Assembly (NCBI GenBank): GCA_964476375.1
Contig: CAYYZW010000053.1
Coordinates: 8,177-72,176 of the forward strand
DNA length: 64,000 nt
Direction of reading: 5' to 3'
Origin: SAT2750 sp964476375
Lineage (GTDB): Bacteria; Planctomycetota; Planctomycetia; Pirellulales; Pirellulaceae
Part shown: piece by piece, positions 27,674 to 36,883 of the stretch
Position numbering within the stretch: position 1 is the first letter of the stretch
How the letters are laid out: each line of letters starts with the position of its first letter
Program-made: the position numbers and the translations under genes
Notes under the pieces: model-generated
What the model was told of the DNA's origin: nothing
Database searches by the model: none
What the model saw: the letters and a program-made list of their open reading frames with translations, nothing else

Positions 27674-29899
27674 TCACTCGACGTAGAGGAACTCGTCCAG
27701 GTTGAGGATGACCTGGCAGTATTCCGCCAGGGCCAGCAGGGCGGGGTTCGTACTTGCATCCTGCACCCAGGATTCGCTGGCGATCAGCCTCTCCTGCCCG
27801 GCCAGATACTGCTGGCCAAGCCGCAGCTCCTGCCGCGTGGGAGGCCGGGAGAGAGCCAGCTGGTAGATCTCCCGGATGGCCGCGGCCTGGCCGGTGTCAA
27901 GCCGGCCTGCCAGGGCCAGTGACTGCTGCTGCAGAAAGGCACTGTTCATCATCGAGAGTGCCTGTCCGGCATGCGTGCTGGTCGATCGTTCCCCGCAGGA
28001 GGCCAGCGTGGAGGGGCTGTCAAAATTCTCCAACAGCGGGGGGCGATTATTTCGCTTGACGAAAACATAGATGCTTCGCCGCGCGTGCTGGGAGAGATCG
28101 GGGTGGGGATACCAGGTCCCCTTGTACTGCAGCCGGGCGATTTCCGGGTGTAGTGGCAGGCGGACTGCCGGGCCCCCGGCATGGAGGTTGAGCTGGCCGG
28201 AGACCTGGAGCAGCGTATCCCGGATCACCTCGGCGTCCATTCGCCTGCGATGGGCCCGCCAGAGATACTTGTTTTCTGGATCGACCCGGGCGGCACTTTC
28301 CCGCTGCTCACTCTTTTGCTGGTAGGTTGCCGAGAGCAGGAGCAGCCGGTGCAGGTGCTTGATGCTCCATCCCGAGTCGATCAGCTCGGCCGTCAGCCAG
28401 TCCAGCAATTGTGGGTGCGATGGGGCAGCCCCCATGGCACCAAAGTCATTCGGTGTGGAAACGATGCCGTGACCCATGTGGTGATGCCAGAGCCGGTTCA
28501 CGAAGACGCGAGCGGTGAGCGGGTTCTGGGCGGAGGAGAGCCAGTTGGCCAGTGCCCGGCGGCGGCCGGGGGATTCACCTGCCGAAAGGGAGACGGGCTG
28601 GATTCTCGGGGTCGATTCGACCTGGGAGGTGACCAGCATGCCAGGAAACGTGGGATGGACCTCGTCGAGGTGCTTGCCTGGTTCACCACGATTGAGCACG
28701 TGCGTCAACGGTACGCTGCCCGGCGGATCGATCGCTGCCATCACGGTCAGGGGGGCCTCCGGCCGGCTGTTGGCAAGTTGTGCCAGCTCCTGCTGGATCT
28801 CCCCGAGCTGGACGGCATCCTCGGGAACTGCGGCGACGGCCATGTCGACCGCTTCTTCCGTCAGCTTGAGAATCCCGTCGGCCTCGGCGACCAGCCGCGC
28901 CTCGTCTGCGGTCCGCTCCGCCGCGGCTTTCCGGACCGCTGCCTGCACCGGGGCGGGCAGTTGTGCCAGCAGGCGATCGGTTACCTGGCTGCGGTACCTC
29001 GCACGCAGCTCTTCAAGCCGGCTGGTTGCCTTGTCGAATCCGTGCTGCCACTTTTCCAGCTCGGCAGTATGCTGCTGCTGTTGCTGCTCGCTGGCCATCG
29101 TCACATCGACCGGCTGCGTGGCTGCAAAAAACGACTGCAGGCGGAAGTAGTCCTGCTGGGAGAAGGCGTCGAACTTGTGGTCGTGGCAGCGTGCACAGGC
29201 GATCGTCAGTCCCAGGAAGGCGGCGCCGATGTTGTCGGTCATCTCGGTCAGTACTTCCTGGCGGTTCTTCTCCTCATCCTGCATGCCGGCGTTGAGCCGC
29301 AGGGGCCCCAGTCGCTGCATCCCGGTGGCTACCAGGGCTTCCATGTCGGAGGGGTAGATCTCGTCACCTGCCACCTGCTCGCGGACGAACCGCTGAAAGG
29401 ACTTGTCCGTGTTCAGTGACTTGATGACCCAGTCCCGGTACCGCCAGGCAAAGGGCCGCGGATCATCGTACTCAAAGCCGTCACTGTCGGCATAGCGAAC
29501 CACGTCCAGCCAGTGCTGTCCCCAGCGTTCCCCGTAACGGGGGCTTGCCAGTAATCGCTCGACCAGCTGTGGCCAGGCATCCGGGGAGGGATCCTGGACA
29601 AACCGCTGGACGTTCCCTGGCGAGGGGAGCAGGCCGGTCAGGTCGATCGAAAGCCGACGGATGAGTGTCCGTCGACCGGCACGGCCGGAGGGAGAAAGCC
29701 CGTTGTTGTCCAGGCGTTCAAGGACAAAAAGGTCGACCGGGTTCGTCGCCCAGGTACTCTCGTCGGGCGTCGGAAGTGCGGGCCGCCGCGGTGTATCAAA
29801 TGGCCACTCGCCAGACGCCATCTCTGCAGACAGTGTCACCATGCCTGCCACGAGCAGGGAGAGCAGAAACAGTGGTCGAAAACCGCGTGAGGAATTCAT
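27674..29899 (-). CDS. DUF1549/DUF1553 planctomycete protein, exported
   Basis: A 741-residue protein. ATG 29899 is chosen because a signal peptide follows (FRPLFLLSLLVAGMVTLSAEMASG), although the ribosome site is weak. Unlike most relatives it has no N-terminal CxxCH cytochrome module. DUF1549 starts at once with RRTLIRRLSIDLTGL and contains CARCHDHKFD. A Gln-rich coiled-coil linker (about 265-380) comes next, then DUF1553 (NPLTARVFVNRLWHHHMG, then DAEVIRDTLL). The family is secreted and of unknown activity. It is divergent from a DUF1501 gene, an unusual arrangement for this normally co-directional pair. Confidence 0.88.
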   Translation of the reverse strand: MNSSRGFRPLFLLSLLVAGMVTLSAEMASGEWPFDTPRRPALPTPDESTWATNPVDLFVLERLDNNGLSPSGRAGRRTLIRRLSIDLTGLLPSPGNVQRFVQDPSPDAWPQLVERLLASPRYGERWGQHWLDVVRYADSDGFEYDDPRPFAWRYRDWVIKSLNTDKSFQRFVREQVAGDEIYPSDMEALVATGMQRLGPLRLNAGMQDEEKNRQEVLTEMTDNIGAAFLGLTIACARCHDHKFDAFSQQDYFRLQSFFAATQPVDVTMASEQQQQQHTAELEKWQHGFDKATSRLEELRARYRSQVTDRLLAQLPAPVQAAVRKAAAERTADEARLVAEADGILKLTEEAVDMAVAAVPEDAVQLGEIQQELAQLANSRPEAPLTVMAAIDPPGSVPLTHVLNRGEPGKHLDEVHPTFPGMLVTSQVESTPRIQPVSLSAGESPGRRRALANWLSSAQNPLTARVFVNRLWHHHMGHGIVSTPNDFGAMGAAPSHPQLLDWLTAELIDSGWSIKHLHRLLLLSATYQQKSEQRESAARVDPENKYLWRAHRRRMDAEVIRDTLLQVSGQLNLHAGGPAVRLPLHPEIARLQYKGTWYPHPDLSQHARRSIYVFVKRNNRPPLLENFDSPSTLASCGERSTSTHAGQALSMMNSAFLQQQSLALAGRLDTGQAAAIREIYQLALSRPPTRQELRLGQQYLAGQERLIASESWVQDASTNPALLALAEYCQVILNLDEFLYVE

Positions 29900-30048
29900 G
29901 GTCTGCCAGGAGAACGGGAGTGTGGATGGTCTGCCAACAGTATACCTGCCGGGCGAACGCCTCTGCCAGAACGAAGTGGGACAACCCCGGAGATGCCGGG
30001 TGGCCATAAATTGATTACAATCAGTGGCACCAAGAGGAGTTCTTCCCC

Positions 30049-31497
30049 ATGCTGCCCTTATCCCACGATCCCTGCCCTGGCCCGGAGCTGACAGCCGACC
30101 GCCGCCAGTTCCTCACCAGCTCGGCACTCGGTTTTGGGTCCCTGGCCTTTACGGCACTTGGTGTGGATGAATCGGCGGCGGCCCGCCCTGCCAGGGGCGA
30201 GAACCCACTGGCCCCGCGTGATCCTCATTTTGATCCTGCGGCCACCTCGGTCATTTTTCTTTTCATGGCCGGCGGCCCCAGCCAGGTAGAGACATTTGAT
30301 CCCAAGCCCCTGCTGAACACGCTTCACGGCAAGCCGGTTCCCGACTCGCTTGGACCGGTGAAAACACAACGGACGACGGAGAAGTCGCTGCTGCTCGGCT
30401 GCAAGCGCAGGTTCCAGCCCCAGGGAGAATCGGGACTGGTGATGTCGGATCTTTTTCCCCAGCTGGCCGACTGTGCCGATGACATCGCCGTGGTCCGCTC
30501 GCTGCATGCCGACAGTATTGTGCATGCCCCGGCCCTCTACCAGATGAACAGTGGCCGCACGCTGATGGGGCACCCGTCGATGGGTGCCTGGGTGACCTAT
30601 GGCCTGGGAAGTGAGAACGAGAACCTGCCAGGTTACGTGGTCATGCTGGATCCGGACGGCACGCTGGTGGGAGGGCCACCGTGCTGGGGTGCGGGTTATT
30701 TCCCGCCGGTTTACCAGGGGACGCTGTTTCGCCCGGGGCCGGTACCGGTACTGGACCTGCTTCCCTCGGATGGCCGCACTCGCCGCCGGCAGCGCAATAG
30801 CCTGGACCTGATGAACCGTCTGAACGAACTGAGGCGGCGTCCAGGAGATCAGCAGTTGCTCTCCCGGCTGGCTACCTACGAGTTGGCCTACCGGATGCAG
30901 TCGCATGCCCCCGAGGCGGTGGATATCTCGGATGAGACCCGTGAAACGGAAGAGCTTTACGGTCTGGATGACCCGCGAACCGAGGAATTCGGGACCCGCT
31001 GCCTGCTGGCCCGGCGTCTGGTGGAGCGTGGGGTTCGTTTCGTACAGCTTTACTGCGGTGGTGGTCCGGGGAACCTTACCTGGGACGGCCACGGCGATAT
31101 CGAGGAGAATCACCTGCGGATGGCGGGACAGTCGGACAAGCCGGTGGCCGGTCTGCTCAAGGATCTCAAGCGCCGCGGCCTGCTGGAAAAGACCCTGGTC
31201 ATCTGGGGTGGTGAGTTTGGACGTACGCCGATGTCGCAGGGAGAGACTGGTCGCGACCACAGTCCTTTTGGCTTTAGCATGTGGCTGGCAGGTGGTGGTA
31301 TCCAGGGGGGAAGGACGGTCGGCCAGACCGACGAGATTGGCCTGCGGGCGGTCGAACAGCCCTACCATGTCAGGGACCTGCACGCCACGATCCTGCACCA
31401 GCTGGGACTGGACCAGGAGGAACTGACGTTCCTGCACAATGGCCGGGAGGAGATACTGACCGATATTGGCGGCCAGTTGATCGAGGGGATTCTCTAG
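30049..31497 (+). CDS. DUF1501 protein, Tat-exported
   Basis: A 482-residue DUF1501 protein. DRRQFLTSSALGFGSLAF is a twin-arginine signal, and the family blocks FLFMAGGPSQVETFDPKP, IWGGEFGRTP and GRDHSPFGFSMWLAGGG are present. AGAGGAG lies upstream of ATG 30049. It shares the family and length of the island copy at 19184-20632. Its G+C-rich sequence and third-position bias match the surrounding genome, so this appears to be the resident DUF1549/DUF1501 pair, with the island bringing a second one. Confidence 0.9.
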   Translation: MLPLSHDPCPGPELTADRRQFLTSSALGFGSLAFTALGVDESAAARPARGENPLAPRDPHFDPAATSVIFLFMAGGPSQVETFDPKPLLNTLHGKPVPDSLGPVKTQRTTEKSLLLGCKRRFQPQGESGLVMSDLFPQLADCADDIAVVRSLHADSIVHAPALYQMNSGRTLMGHPSMGAWVTYGLGSENENLPGYVVMLDPDGTLVGGPPCWGAGYFPPVYQGTLFRPGPVPVLDLLPSDGRTRRRQRNSLDLMNRLNELRRRPGDQQLLSRLATYELAYRMQSHAPEAVDISDETRETEELYGLDDPRTEEFGTRCLLARRLVERGVRFVQLYCGGGPGNLTWDGHGDIEENHLRMAGQSDKPVAGLLKDLKRRGLLEKTLVIWGGEFGRTPMSQGETGRDHSPFGFSMWLAGGGIQGGRTVGQTDEIGLRAVEQPYHVRDLHATILHQLGLDQEELTFLHNGREEILTDIGGQLIEGIL

Positions 31498-31501
31498 CGG
31501 G

Positions 31502-32899
31502 CTATTTCTTGGCGCGGTTTCGCCACTGGTGCTCTTTGGCCGCCATCTCGGTCTCCTGGCCAAGATCCCCCTGGGATTTCATCCAGCGCTGGAGTTCCCT
31601 GGCCAGCCGCTCTTGGACCTGCTTGTGATCCGGGTTACCGGCCAGGTTTTCCAGGTTCCAGGGATCGGCCTGGCAGTCATACAGTTCCACGGCAGGCCGC
31701 TGGATATACCGCTGGACCCTGGCCGCTGCCTGCTTGTCCCCCCCGGCAGATTTTTCTTCCCAGGTTTTCCACCAGCTGGTTTTGAAGACGGCATTCTGGA
31801 AATCGACGTCGGGGCTGAGGTTGAGAATGTAGCGGTAGCGTTCCGATCGGACCGAGCGGATGCCATAGGATTCGGGCCCGTTGTTGATGCCGCGGGAGGT
31901 CTGCAGGCCAAAGCTGTACTGCTTGTGCAGGTCTCTCGATCCGCCCAGGACAGGGAGGAAGGAACGGCCTTCCACCCCCCGCGGTTTTTTGAGCTCCGCT
32001 GCCTGTAGAAGGGTGGGAACGACGTCCACGTATTCGACCATCGCATCGGTTCGGCTGCCCGCCTCGACCTTTCCCGGCCAGCGGACGATCATGCCACTTT
32101 GCAGCCCCGCGTCGTAACAGGTCCACTTGGCAAAGGGGAAGGAGTTCCCCTGTTCACTCAGCACGATCAGCAGCGTATCGTCTGTGAGCTGGTGTCGATC
32201 CAGCAGGTCCAGGCAGATTCCCACCTGCTTGTCAAAGAAGCTGACCTCTGCCAGGTATTTCTGGAAGGCCTCCCGGGTGGCCGGCGTGTCCACGTAATGC
32301 GGGGGAAGTACGAGCGTCTTCGGGTCATAGACCGAGGGATCCCCGTGGGTATAGGGCGTGTGGGGCTCGTTGGAACAGACAAACAGGCAGAACGGGGTGC
32401 TCGATGTCCGGCACTCGGTCAGCATCGTGTCGATCGCAGGCCAGTCGGGGTTGTTCCCCTTGCCCATTTCGGTGGTCCCCTTGGAGTATTCAAAAGGGAA
32501 ACTGTCGGGCGGATTGATATGGGTCTTGCCGCTCAGCGCCACGCGGTAGCCTGCCGCCTTCAGGTAATGGGCGATGCTGCGTGTTCCCGGCGTGACGAAG
32601 GTATGATTCGGGTGAGCCCCCGAGCGGACCGGGTAGATCCCCGTGTAGAGGGCATGGCGGGTGGGGGAGCACATGGGCGCCGCCTGGAAACAGCGATCAA
32701 ACTGCATCCCCTGCTTGCAGAGCCGGTCCATGTTGGGCGTGTTGGCCTGTCCCCCGTAACACCCCAGGTCACGGTAGGTGCAGTCGTCGGCGATCATGAC
32801 CACGAAATTCGGAGAGGCTGCCAGGGCCGTGGTTGCGGCGACCAGGATTAGCAGGCCGGCGAGGAGACCCTGATGGATGGGGAATAGCTGCTTTCTCAT
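31502..32899 (-). CDS. Sulfatase, heparan-N-sulfatase-like
   Basis: A 465-residue protein with a signal peptide (cleavage near TALAA) and the formylglycine site CSPTR at Cys77-Arg81. The metal site is IADDCTYRDLGCYGG, and the family's SGKTHINPP replaces the more common GKWHLG. The short length and IADDxxxxDLGCYG context are closest to N-sulfoglucosamine sulfohydrolase-type enzymes. GGAG lies eight bases before ATG 32899. The histone-deacetylase-like gene ends three bases upstream, so they form an operon. Confidence 0.9.
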   Translation of the reverse strand: MRKQLFPIHQGLLAGLLILVAATTALAASPNFVVMIADDCTYRDLGCYGGQANTPNMDRLCKQGMQFDRCFQAAPMCSPTRHALYTGIYPVRSGAHPNHTFVTPGTRSIAHYLKAAGYRVALSGKTHINPPDSFPFEYSKGTTEMGKGNNPDWPAIDTMLTECRTSSTPFCLFVCSNEPHTPYTHGDPSVYDPKTLVLPPHYVDTPATREAFQKYLAEVSFFDKQVGICLDLLDRHQLTDDTLLIVLSEQGNSFPFAKWTCYDAGLQSGMIVRWPGKVEAGSRTDAMVEYVDVVPTLLQAAELKKPRGVEGRSFLPVLGGSRDLHKQYSFGLQTSRGINNGPESYGIRSVRSERYRYILNLSPDVDFQNAVFKTSWWKTWEEKSAGGDKQAAARVQRYIQRPAVELYDCQADPWNLENLAGNPDHKQVQERLARELQRWMKSQGDLGQETEMAAKEHQWRNRAKK

Positions 32900-32902
32900 A
32901 GA

Positions 32903-33847
32903 TCAATCTCCAGGGTGCTCTTCCATCAGGCAATCCAGGTGAACCGAGACACACCGGGCCAGTGCTTCGACATGATAGCCCCCCTCGAGCATGCTCACCA
33001 GTCTGCCGTTACAGTAGGCATCTGCGATTCGTGTGACCTGCCGGGTAAGGGGCAGGTAATCCTCGGTTTCCAGGTCCAGCGAGCCAACCGGGTCAAGACG
33101 GTGGGCGTCAAAGCCGGCGCTGAGCAGGACCAGCTGGGGATTGATCCTGGCAGCAAAATCCTCCAGCTCCTGCTGGAAGCGGGCAAGGTAATCCTGCCGG
33201 CTTGTCCCCATCGTTACAGGAAGGTTCCGTGTGGTCCCCAGCCCGGGACCTTCGCCGGTCTCCGCTGCCTCACCACTGCCTGGATAAAATGGCCAGCGAT
33301 GGATGGAGAGGAATCCCACCTGTTCATCCCGCCAGAAAATATCCTGGCTGCCGTTACCGTGGTGGACATCCCAGTCAACGATCAGCACGCGGTCCAGGCC
33401 ATGCTGGTCGATGGCGGAGCGGGCGGCCAGGGCGATATTGTTGAGCAGGCAGAATCCCATCGCCCGCTCGGGGAGTGCATGGTGGCCGGGAGGCCGCAGC
33501 AGGCAGAGTGCCCTCGGGTCGTTCTCATCGATCACGCGCCGCACAGCGTCGGTCACGGCACCGGCTGCCAGGCGGGCGACGTCCCAGGACTGTTCACTGG
33601 CGACCGTGTCGGTGTCCAGTCGCCCCCCTCCCTGCCGGCTAACCTGCTCAAGCTGCTCCAGGTAAGCTGCCGAGTGGACCGATGCAAGCACCTCGTGCGG
33701 GACGGGTTCCCAGGGGTTCTCCTGGCATCGCCCGACGGCATCATGTTTTTCGAGCATCGCATGGATACTCCGTATCCGGTCTTCCGATTCCGGGTGGTTT
33801 CCGGTTTGATGCTGAACAAATCGGTCATCACGATAGAGCAGGGTCAT
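32903..33847 (-). CDS. Histone deacetylase/AcuC family deacetylase
   Basis: A 314-residue zinc deacetylase with all family residues: RPPGHHA (His122, His123), DWDVHHGNG (zinc ligands Asp160, His162) and SAGFDAH (Asp247). GGYH near the end carries the oxyanion-side Gly-Gly-Tyr. No signal peptide is seen, so it acts in the cytoplasm, on acetyl-lysine or acetylpolyamines. It is translated just before the sulfatase gene with a three-base gap. Confidence 0.92.
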   Translation of the reverse strand: MTLLYRDDRFVQHQTGNHPESEDRIRSIHAMLEKHDAVGRCQENPWEPVPHEVLASVHSAAYLEQLEQVSRQGGGRLDTDTVASEQSWDVARLAAGAVTDAVRRVIDENDPRALCLLRPPGHHALPERAMGFCLLNNIALAARSAIDQHGLDRVLIVDWDVHHGNGSQDIFWRDEQVGFLSIHRWPFYPGSGEAAETGEGPGLGTTRNLPVTMGTSRQDYLARFQQELEDFAARINPQLVLLSAGFDAHRLDPVGSLDLETEDYLPLTRQVTRIADAYCNGRLVSMLEGGYHVEALARCVSVHLDCLMEEHPGD

Positions 33848-33937
33848 GGGATTCTTCGGGAGAAAGTGTCTTTTTTATGAAGGGAGTAGTCCGGGTGTTA
33901 TTTTACGAGTGATGTTAGGCTCTTTCGCATGCCGAAA

Positions 33938-33967
33938 TTGACATTCGGGGCGATTGGTGAATAACAT
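33938..33967 (+). promoter_or_regulatory. Sigma70-type promoter candidate
   Basis: TTGACA (33938-33943) and TAACAT (33962-33967) are 18 bases apart, about 125 bases before the secreted-protein gene at 34092. The -35 is a perfect consensus; the -10 matches four of six. Confidence 0.45.
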
Positions 33968-34091
33968 ATAAGGTGATGGCAACTATTGGCCCTTGGGCAT
34001 CACGGGGTCATTGTCATTGTCCATCCCGGAACACACCATTTCGTGAGCAGAACATGCTTTTTATGAGGCCAGCAGGGCTTAGGATATGGAC

Positions 34092-35651
34092 ATGATCAAC
34101 CAGTTTTTTTCCACCTCCCGTTTTACCACCTCGAGCAGTCTCTGGCTTGCGACGGTGGCTCTTGTGCTTGCCAGTATCCCGGCCTCTTTGGCCCAGGCCC
34201 AGCCAGCTCCCGAGGCAGCGTTTGCACAGGTCCCGACCGCCGAGGTCTATATCCAGAATGAGAATAATCGGCTCCGCAGGGATGCAGCGGAAATTTCAGA
34301 GATGTGGGAGGGGATGACGGCACTGGATGAAGAGAAGTTTGATGCGTACTTTACCTACTATGTCTTTGCTCGCATGACCCAGCTCGACAAGCTTGCACAG
34401 CTTGAGGCGATGCGGGTGCAATTCTTGAACCAGTATCTCTTGAAGAAGCTGGGGACCATTAATCAGAACGAGAAAGAGGTCGCCAAAGTTGCCTATGATC
34501 ACCTGGTTGCCCTGACCCTGGACACCATGCAGAAGATCGTGAATGGCAATTTTCATCCTGCTGTTCGTTACAATGCCCTGCTGGTGATTGGGCGTTTGGA
34601 TGGCTCCAGGCCGGTGATTCCCCTGACTGTTCCACAACCTTCCTCTGCTGCCCTGGAATTCATGGTGGGCCAGCTTGGGGAAGCGGGCCAGAACGATGCC
34701 CTGCGGCTGGCAGCATGGATTGGCATCCTCCGTCACGTTTCGCTCGATCGGCATAACGGGTTGATTGACAATACTGCCAAAGAAAGGATCCGGGCACATG
34801 GGGTCCAGCTCCTCGGGCAGCGAGAGCCCCCGGCAGGGCGGAACCTGGAAGGGCATGTATGGCTTCAGCGGCGAGCGATTGAAGTGCTTGGGGTTCTGGG
34901 AGCCGATCCGAATAAACAGGGCCTGAATGCGATTGCTCCTTACATTCAAGACGAGACGTCGTTCATGTCCCTGCGGCTTACCGCTGCTCGTTCCCTGAAA
35001 TACTACTGTGAAGATAATCAAACAGAGATACCGACCGTTTCCGCAGCCCATTCACTCGGGGTCCTGGCCGTCCAGGCCTGTCAAAACGAGATTGCCCGCG
35101 TGGAGGCAGCAAAGAAGAGAAAGAATGACGGCCAGAATTATGGGAATGAAGGCGGTGGGATGGAAGCTGGGATGGAAGGCATGATGGAAGGCATGATGGA
35201 GGAGGGAGGTGGGATGGCATCAATGTTTGAGGGTGGCGGAGGCAAGACTGCCAGCAAGGTTCCCGAGCTCAAGCCCGCCGAAGCGAGTCGCGTGCAGTTA
35301 ACTCGCAGACGGCTGAAGTACCAGCTCTTCCATGTTCAGCAGGGACTTGGTACCGAAGGCCCCAAGTCAGACGGTCTGCTGGCTGCCTCCGATGTCCAGG
35401 CAAAGGTCGAGGTGCAGGAGGTGCTGAGGCTTGTCAATGAAATCATGAATATGGATGAGCTCAAAGAGCCGGAACTCCACAAGACAGGGACGGAAAAGGG
35501 CAAGCCACGAGAGACGGTCAAGCTGGAGGACATCATCAAGAACGTCCGCAGGAAGGCGCGCGATCTTGAGAAGTATGTCACAAAAGCAAGCAAGCCAGCC
35601 CAGCCTGGTGAAGCTCCTGCAGAACCGGCCGATGCCCCCGGCAGTGACTAG
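34092..35651 (+). CDS. Secreted planctomycete protein with HEAT-like helices and Met/Gly-rich linker
   Basis: A 519-residue protein of unknown function. ATG 34092 is preferred because AGGA at 34081-34084 lies seven bases upstream; ATG 34086 is too close to it. A signal peptide (cleavage near SLAQA) leads into helical repeats reminiscent of HEAT folds (AVRYNALLVIGRL, ALRLAAWIGILRHV, RLTAARSLKYY). A Met/Gly/Glu-rich linker (35142-35243, GMEAGMEGMMEGMMEEGGG) and a charged helical C-terminus follow. Its end overlaps the convergent membrane-protein gene by three bases in a shared CTAG. Confidence 0.7.
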   Translation: MINQFFSTSRFTTSSSLWLATVALVLASIPASLAQAQPAPEAAFAQVPTAEVYIQNENNRLRRDAAEISEMWEGMTALDEEKFDAYFTYYVFARMTQLDKLAQLEAMRVQFLNQYLLKKLGTINQNEKEVAKVAYDHLVALTLDTMQKIVNGNFHPAVRYNALLVIGRLDGSRPVIPLTVPQPSSAALEFMVGQLGEAGQNDALRLAAWIGILRHVSLDRHNGLIDNTAKERIRAHGVQLLGQREPPAGRNLEGHVWLQRRAIEVLGVLGADPNKQGLNAIAPYIQDETSFMSLRLTAARSLKYYCEDNQTEIPTVSAAHSLGVLAVQACQNEIARVEAAKKRKNDGQNYGNEGGGMEAGMEGMMEGMMEEGGGMASMFEGGGGKTASKVPELKPAEASRVQLTRRRLKYQLFHVQQGLGTEGPKSDGLLAASDVQAKVEVQEVLRLVNEIMNMDELKEPELHKTGTEKGKPRETVKLEDIIKNVRRKARDLEKYVTKASKPAQPGEAPAEPADAPGSD

Positions 35652-36286
35652 GAACCGCTGGTTACCAGTTTCTTCAATCGGTTTCTCTCCATGGCAGCAG
35701 CCACCAGGGCCCAGCTTCCAAACAGCCCTGTGGTGAAACAGAGGTCACCGGCCAGCGTGTAACGGAAAAATGGCAATGCCTGTCCGTAACAGTGCACAAG
35801 GCCCTGGATGCTGGCATCATAAAAGGCCATCGGGGATGCTCCACTGATCGACTGCACCCAGACTGCCAGGTTGGTCACCAGGAAAAAGGTGACCGAGGCT
35901 CCCACGCTGATACCCATCAGGCCACTTCCACGTGCCCACCTCGAACGTTGTTTCTCGACCAGGAGTGTCCGCATCACCGGGCGGAGCAGGACGGGAGCTG
36001 CCAGCATGGTGTAGACCACGATCATCATCCCGAACTCGTATCCACCAAGCACCTGGTCACTGATCACCATCACGGCCAGCGGCGCCGCCATTGCCAGCGA
36101 GGCTCGTTGCATCAGGAATCCGGCGAACAGGGCGATGCCCATGACCGGCGCAAAGTTCGGGATATCACGCAGCAGAAGGCGGGCAGCCACTCCCAGTGTG
36201 ACCAGTACCACCAGGCTACAGAGATCCTGTCGGGTGCTTGCCAGCGTCCATGTGGATCTGGTTTCAGATTGTGTGGGATGATTCAT
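35648..36286 (-). CDS. DUF6580-like integral membrane protein
   Basis: A 212-residue protein with about five or six membrane segments (residues about 22-40, 48-75, 85-103, 122-146, 178-200). The pattern IPNFAPVMGIALFAGFLM and AFPL-like loops resemble the DUF6580 family, which is similar to the membrane S-components of ECF transporters. AGGA lies seven bases before ATG 36286. No ECF ATPase genes are near, so a transport role is only suggested. Confidence 0.65.
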   Translation of the reverse strand: MNHPTQSETRSTWTLASTRQDLCSLVVLVTLGVAARLLLRDIPNFAPVMGIALFAGFLMQRASLAMAAPLAVMVISDQVLGGYEFGMMIVVYTMLAAPVLLRPVMRTLLVEKQRSRWARGSGLMGISVGASVTFFLVTNLAVWVQSISGASPMAFYDASIQGLVHCYGQALPFFRYTLAGDLCFTTGLFGSWALVAAAMERNRLKKLVTSGS

Positions 36287-36346
36287 GCTGGATTCCTGAC
36301 GGGTTTGTCGCAGGCTACGAAGGGCACGTAATGAGTGTTGGCAATT

Positions 36347-36742
36347 CTACTTGTATTCTCCGAACTCCCACAAGATAACGTCCCCTGCATTCACGCGTGT
36401 GACAGCAAAGCTCTGCCCGGCAAGTTTCTTGTTGATTCGGAAGATCCAGTTGTCTCCCTTCCCCTCGTTTGGGATGTCATCGATCTGGTAGAGAAATGCT
36501 CGCCCTGCTGAGCCGCGGTACTTGAACCGGATGCCACGTGGATGTTTTCGGGCAGCCTCCAGGACCTCCAGCACGGTCATCCCGGGTTTCCAGGGGATCG
36601 CGGTAAAGCGTTTTTCCACCCCATCACCATAGTTGATGGTGAGGGCAATCTTCTTTATCCCCTGGGGGGCCTGCCCGGCCACTTCGCTCACCAGTGCCGT
36701 GCAACCAAGCAGCAGGCCGAGAATCACGTGCAGGGGAAACAA
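36347..36742 (-). CDS. DUF4430-domain exported protein
   Basis: A 131-residue protein read from TTG 36742, where GGAG lies eight bases upstream and a signal peptide follows (MFPLHVILGLLLGCTALVSEVAG). A longer frame upstream lacks these features. The mature part is one small beta-rich domain with GMTVLEVLEAA and ending WIFRINKK and VNAGDVILWEFGEY, the pattern of DUF4430, a domain related to transcobalamin C-terminal and SLBB-like folds that bind ligands. A lipobox-like LLGC suggests it could be lipid-anchored. Confidence 0.65.
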   Translation of the reverse strand: MFPLHVILGLLLGCTALVSEVAGQAPQGIKKIALTINYGDGVEKRFTAIPWKPGMTVLEVLEAARKHPRGIRFKYRGSAGRAFLYQIDDIPNEGKGDNWIFRINKKLAGQSFAVTRVNAGDVILWEFGEYK

Positions 36743-36883
36743 TTCACGGTCTCCGTCTTTATCACCCGGGCTGGCGGGGTGCTGAAGTTGGTATGGAAAG
36801 CTGATATTATACCGGACGTGGGTTGTACCAGGGGATGGCCTGCGGGTTTTCCATGGCATTCCAGGGCCTGTCTTTTGCGTAGC

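Noticed and set aside
28181..29419. Long open frame opposite the DUF1549/DUF1553 gene
   Set aside because: The composition is a mirror of the coding strand and no family pattern can be read in it.
30058..31563. Long open frame opposite the resident DUF1501 gene
   Set aside because: It spans the whole antisense of a well-supported gene and has no recognisable domain.
36542..36883. N-terminal extension of the FadJ-like protein
   Set aside because: The extra residues have no homology to the crotonase fold and lie antisense to the DUF4430 gene; Met at 36884 begins the conserved part.
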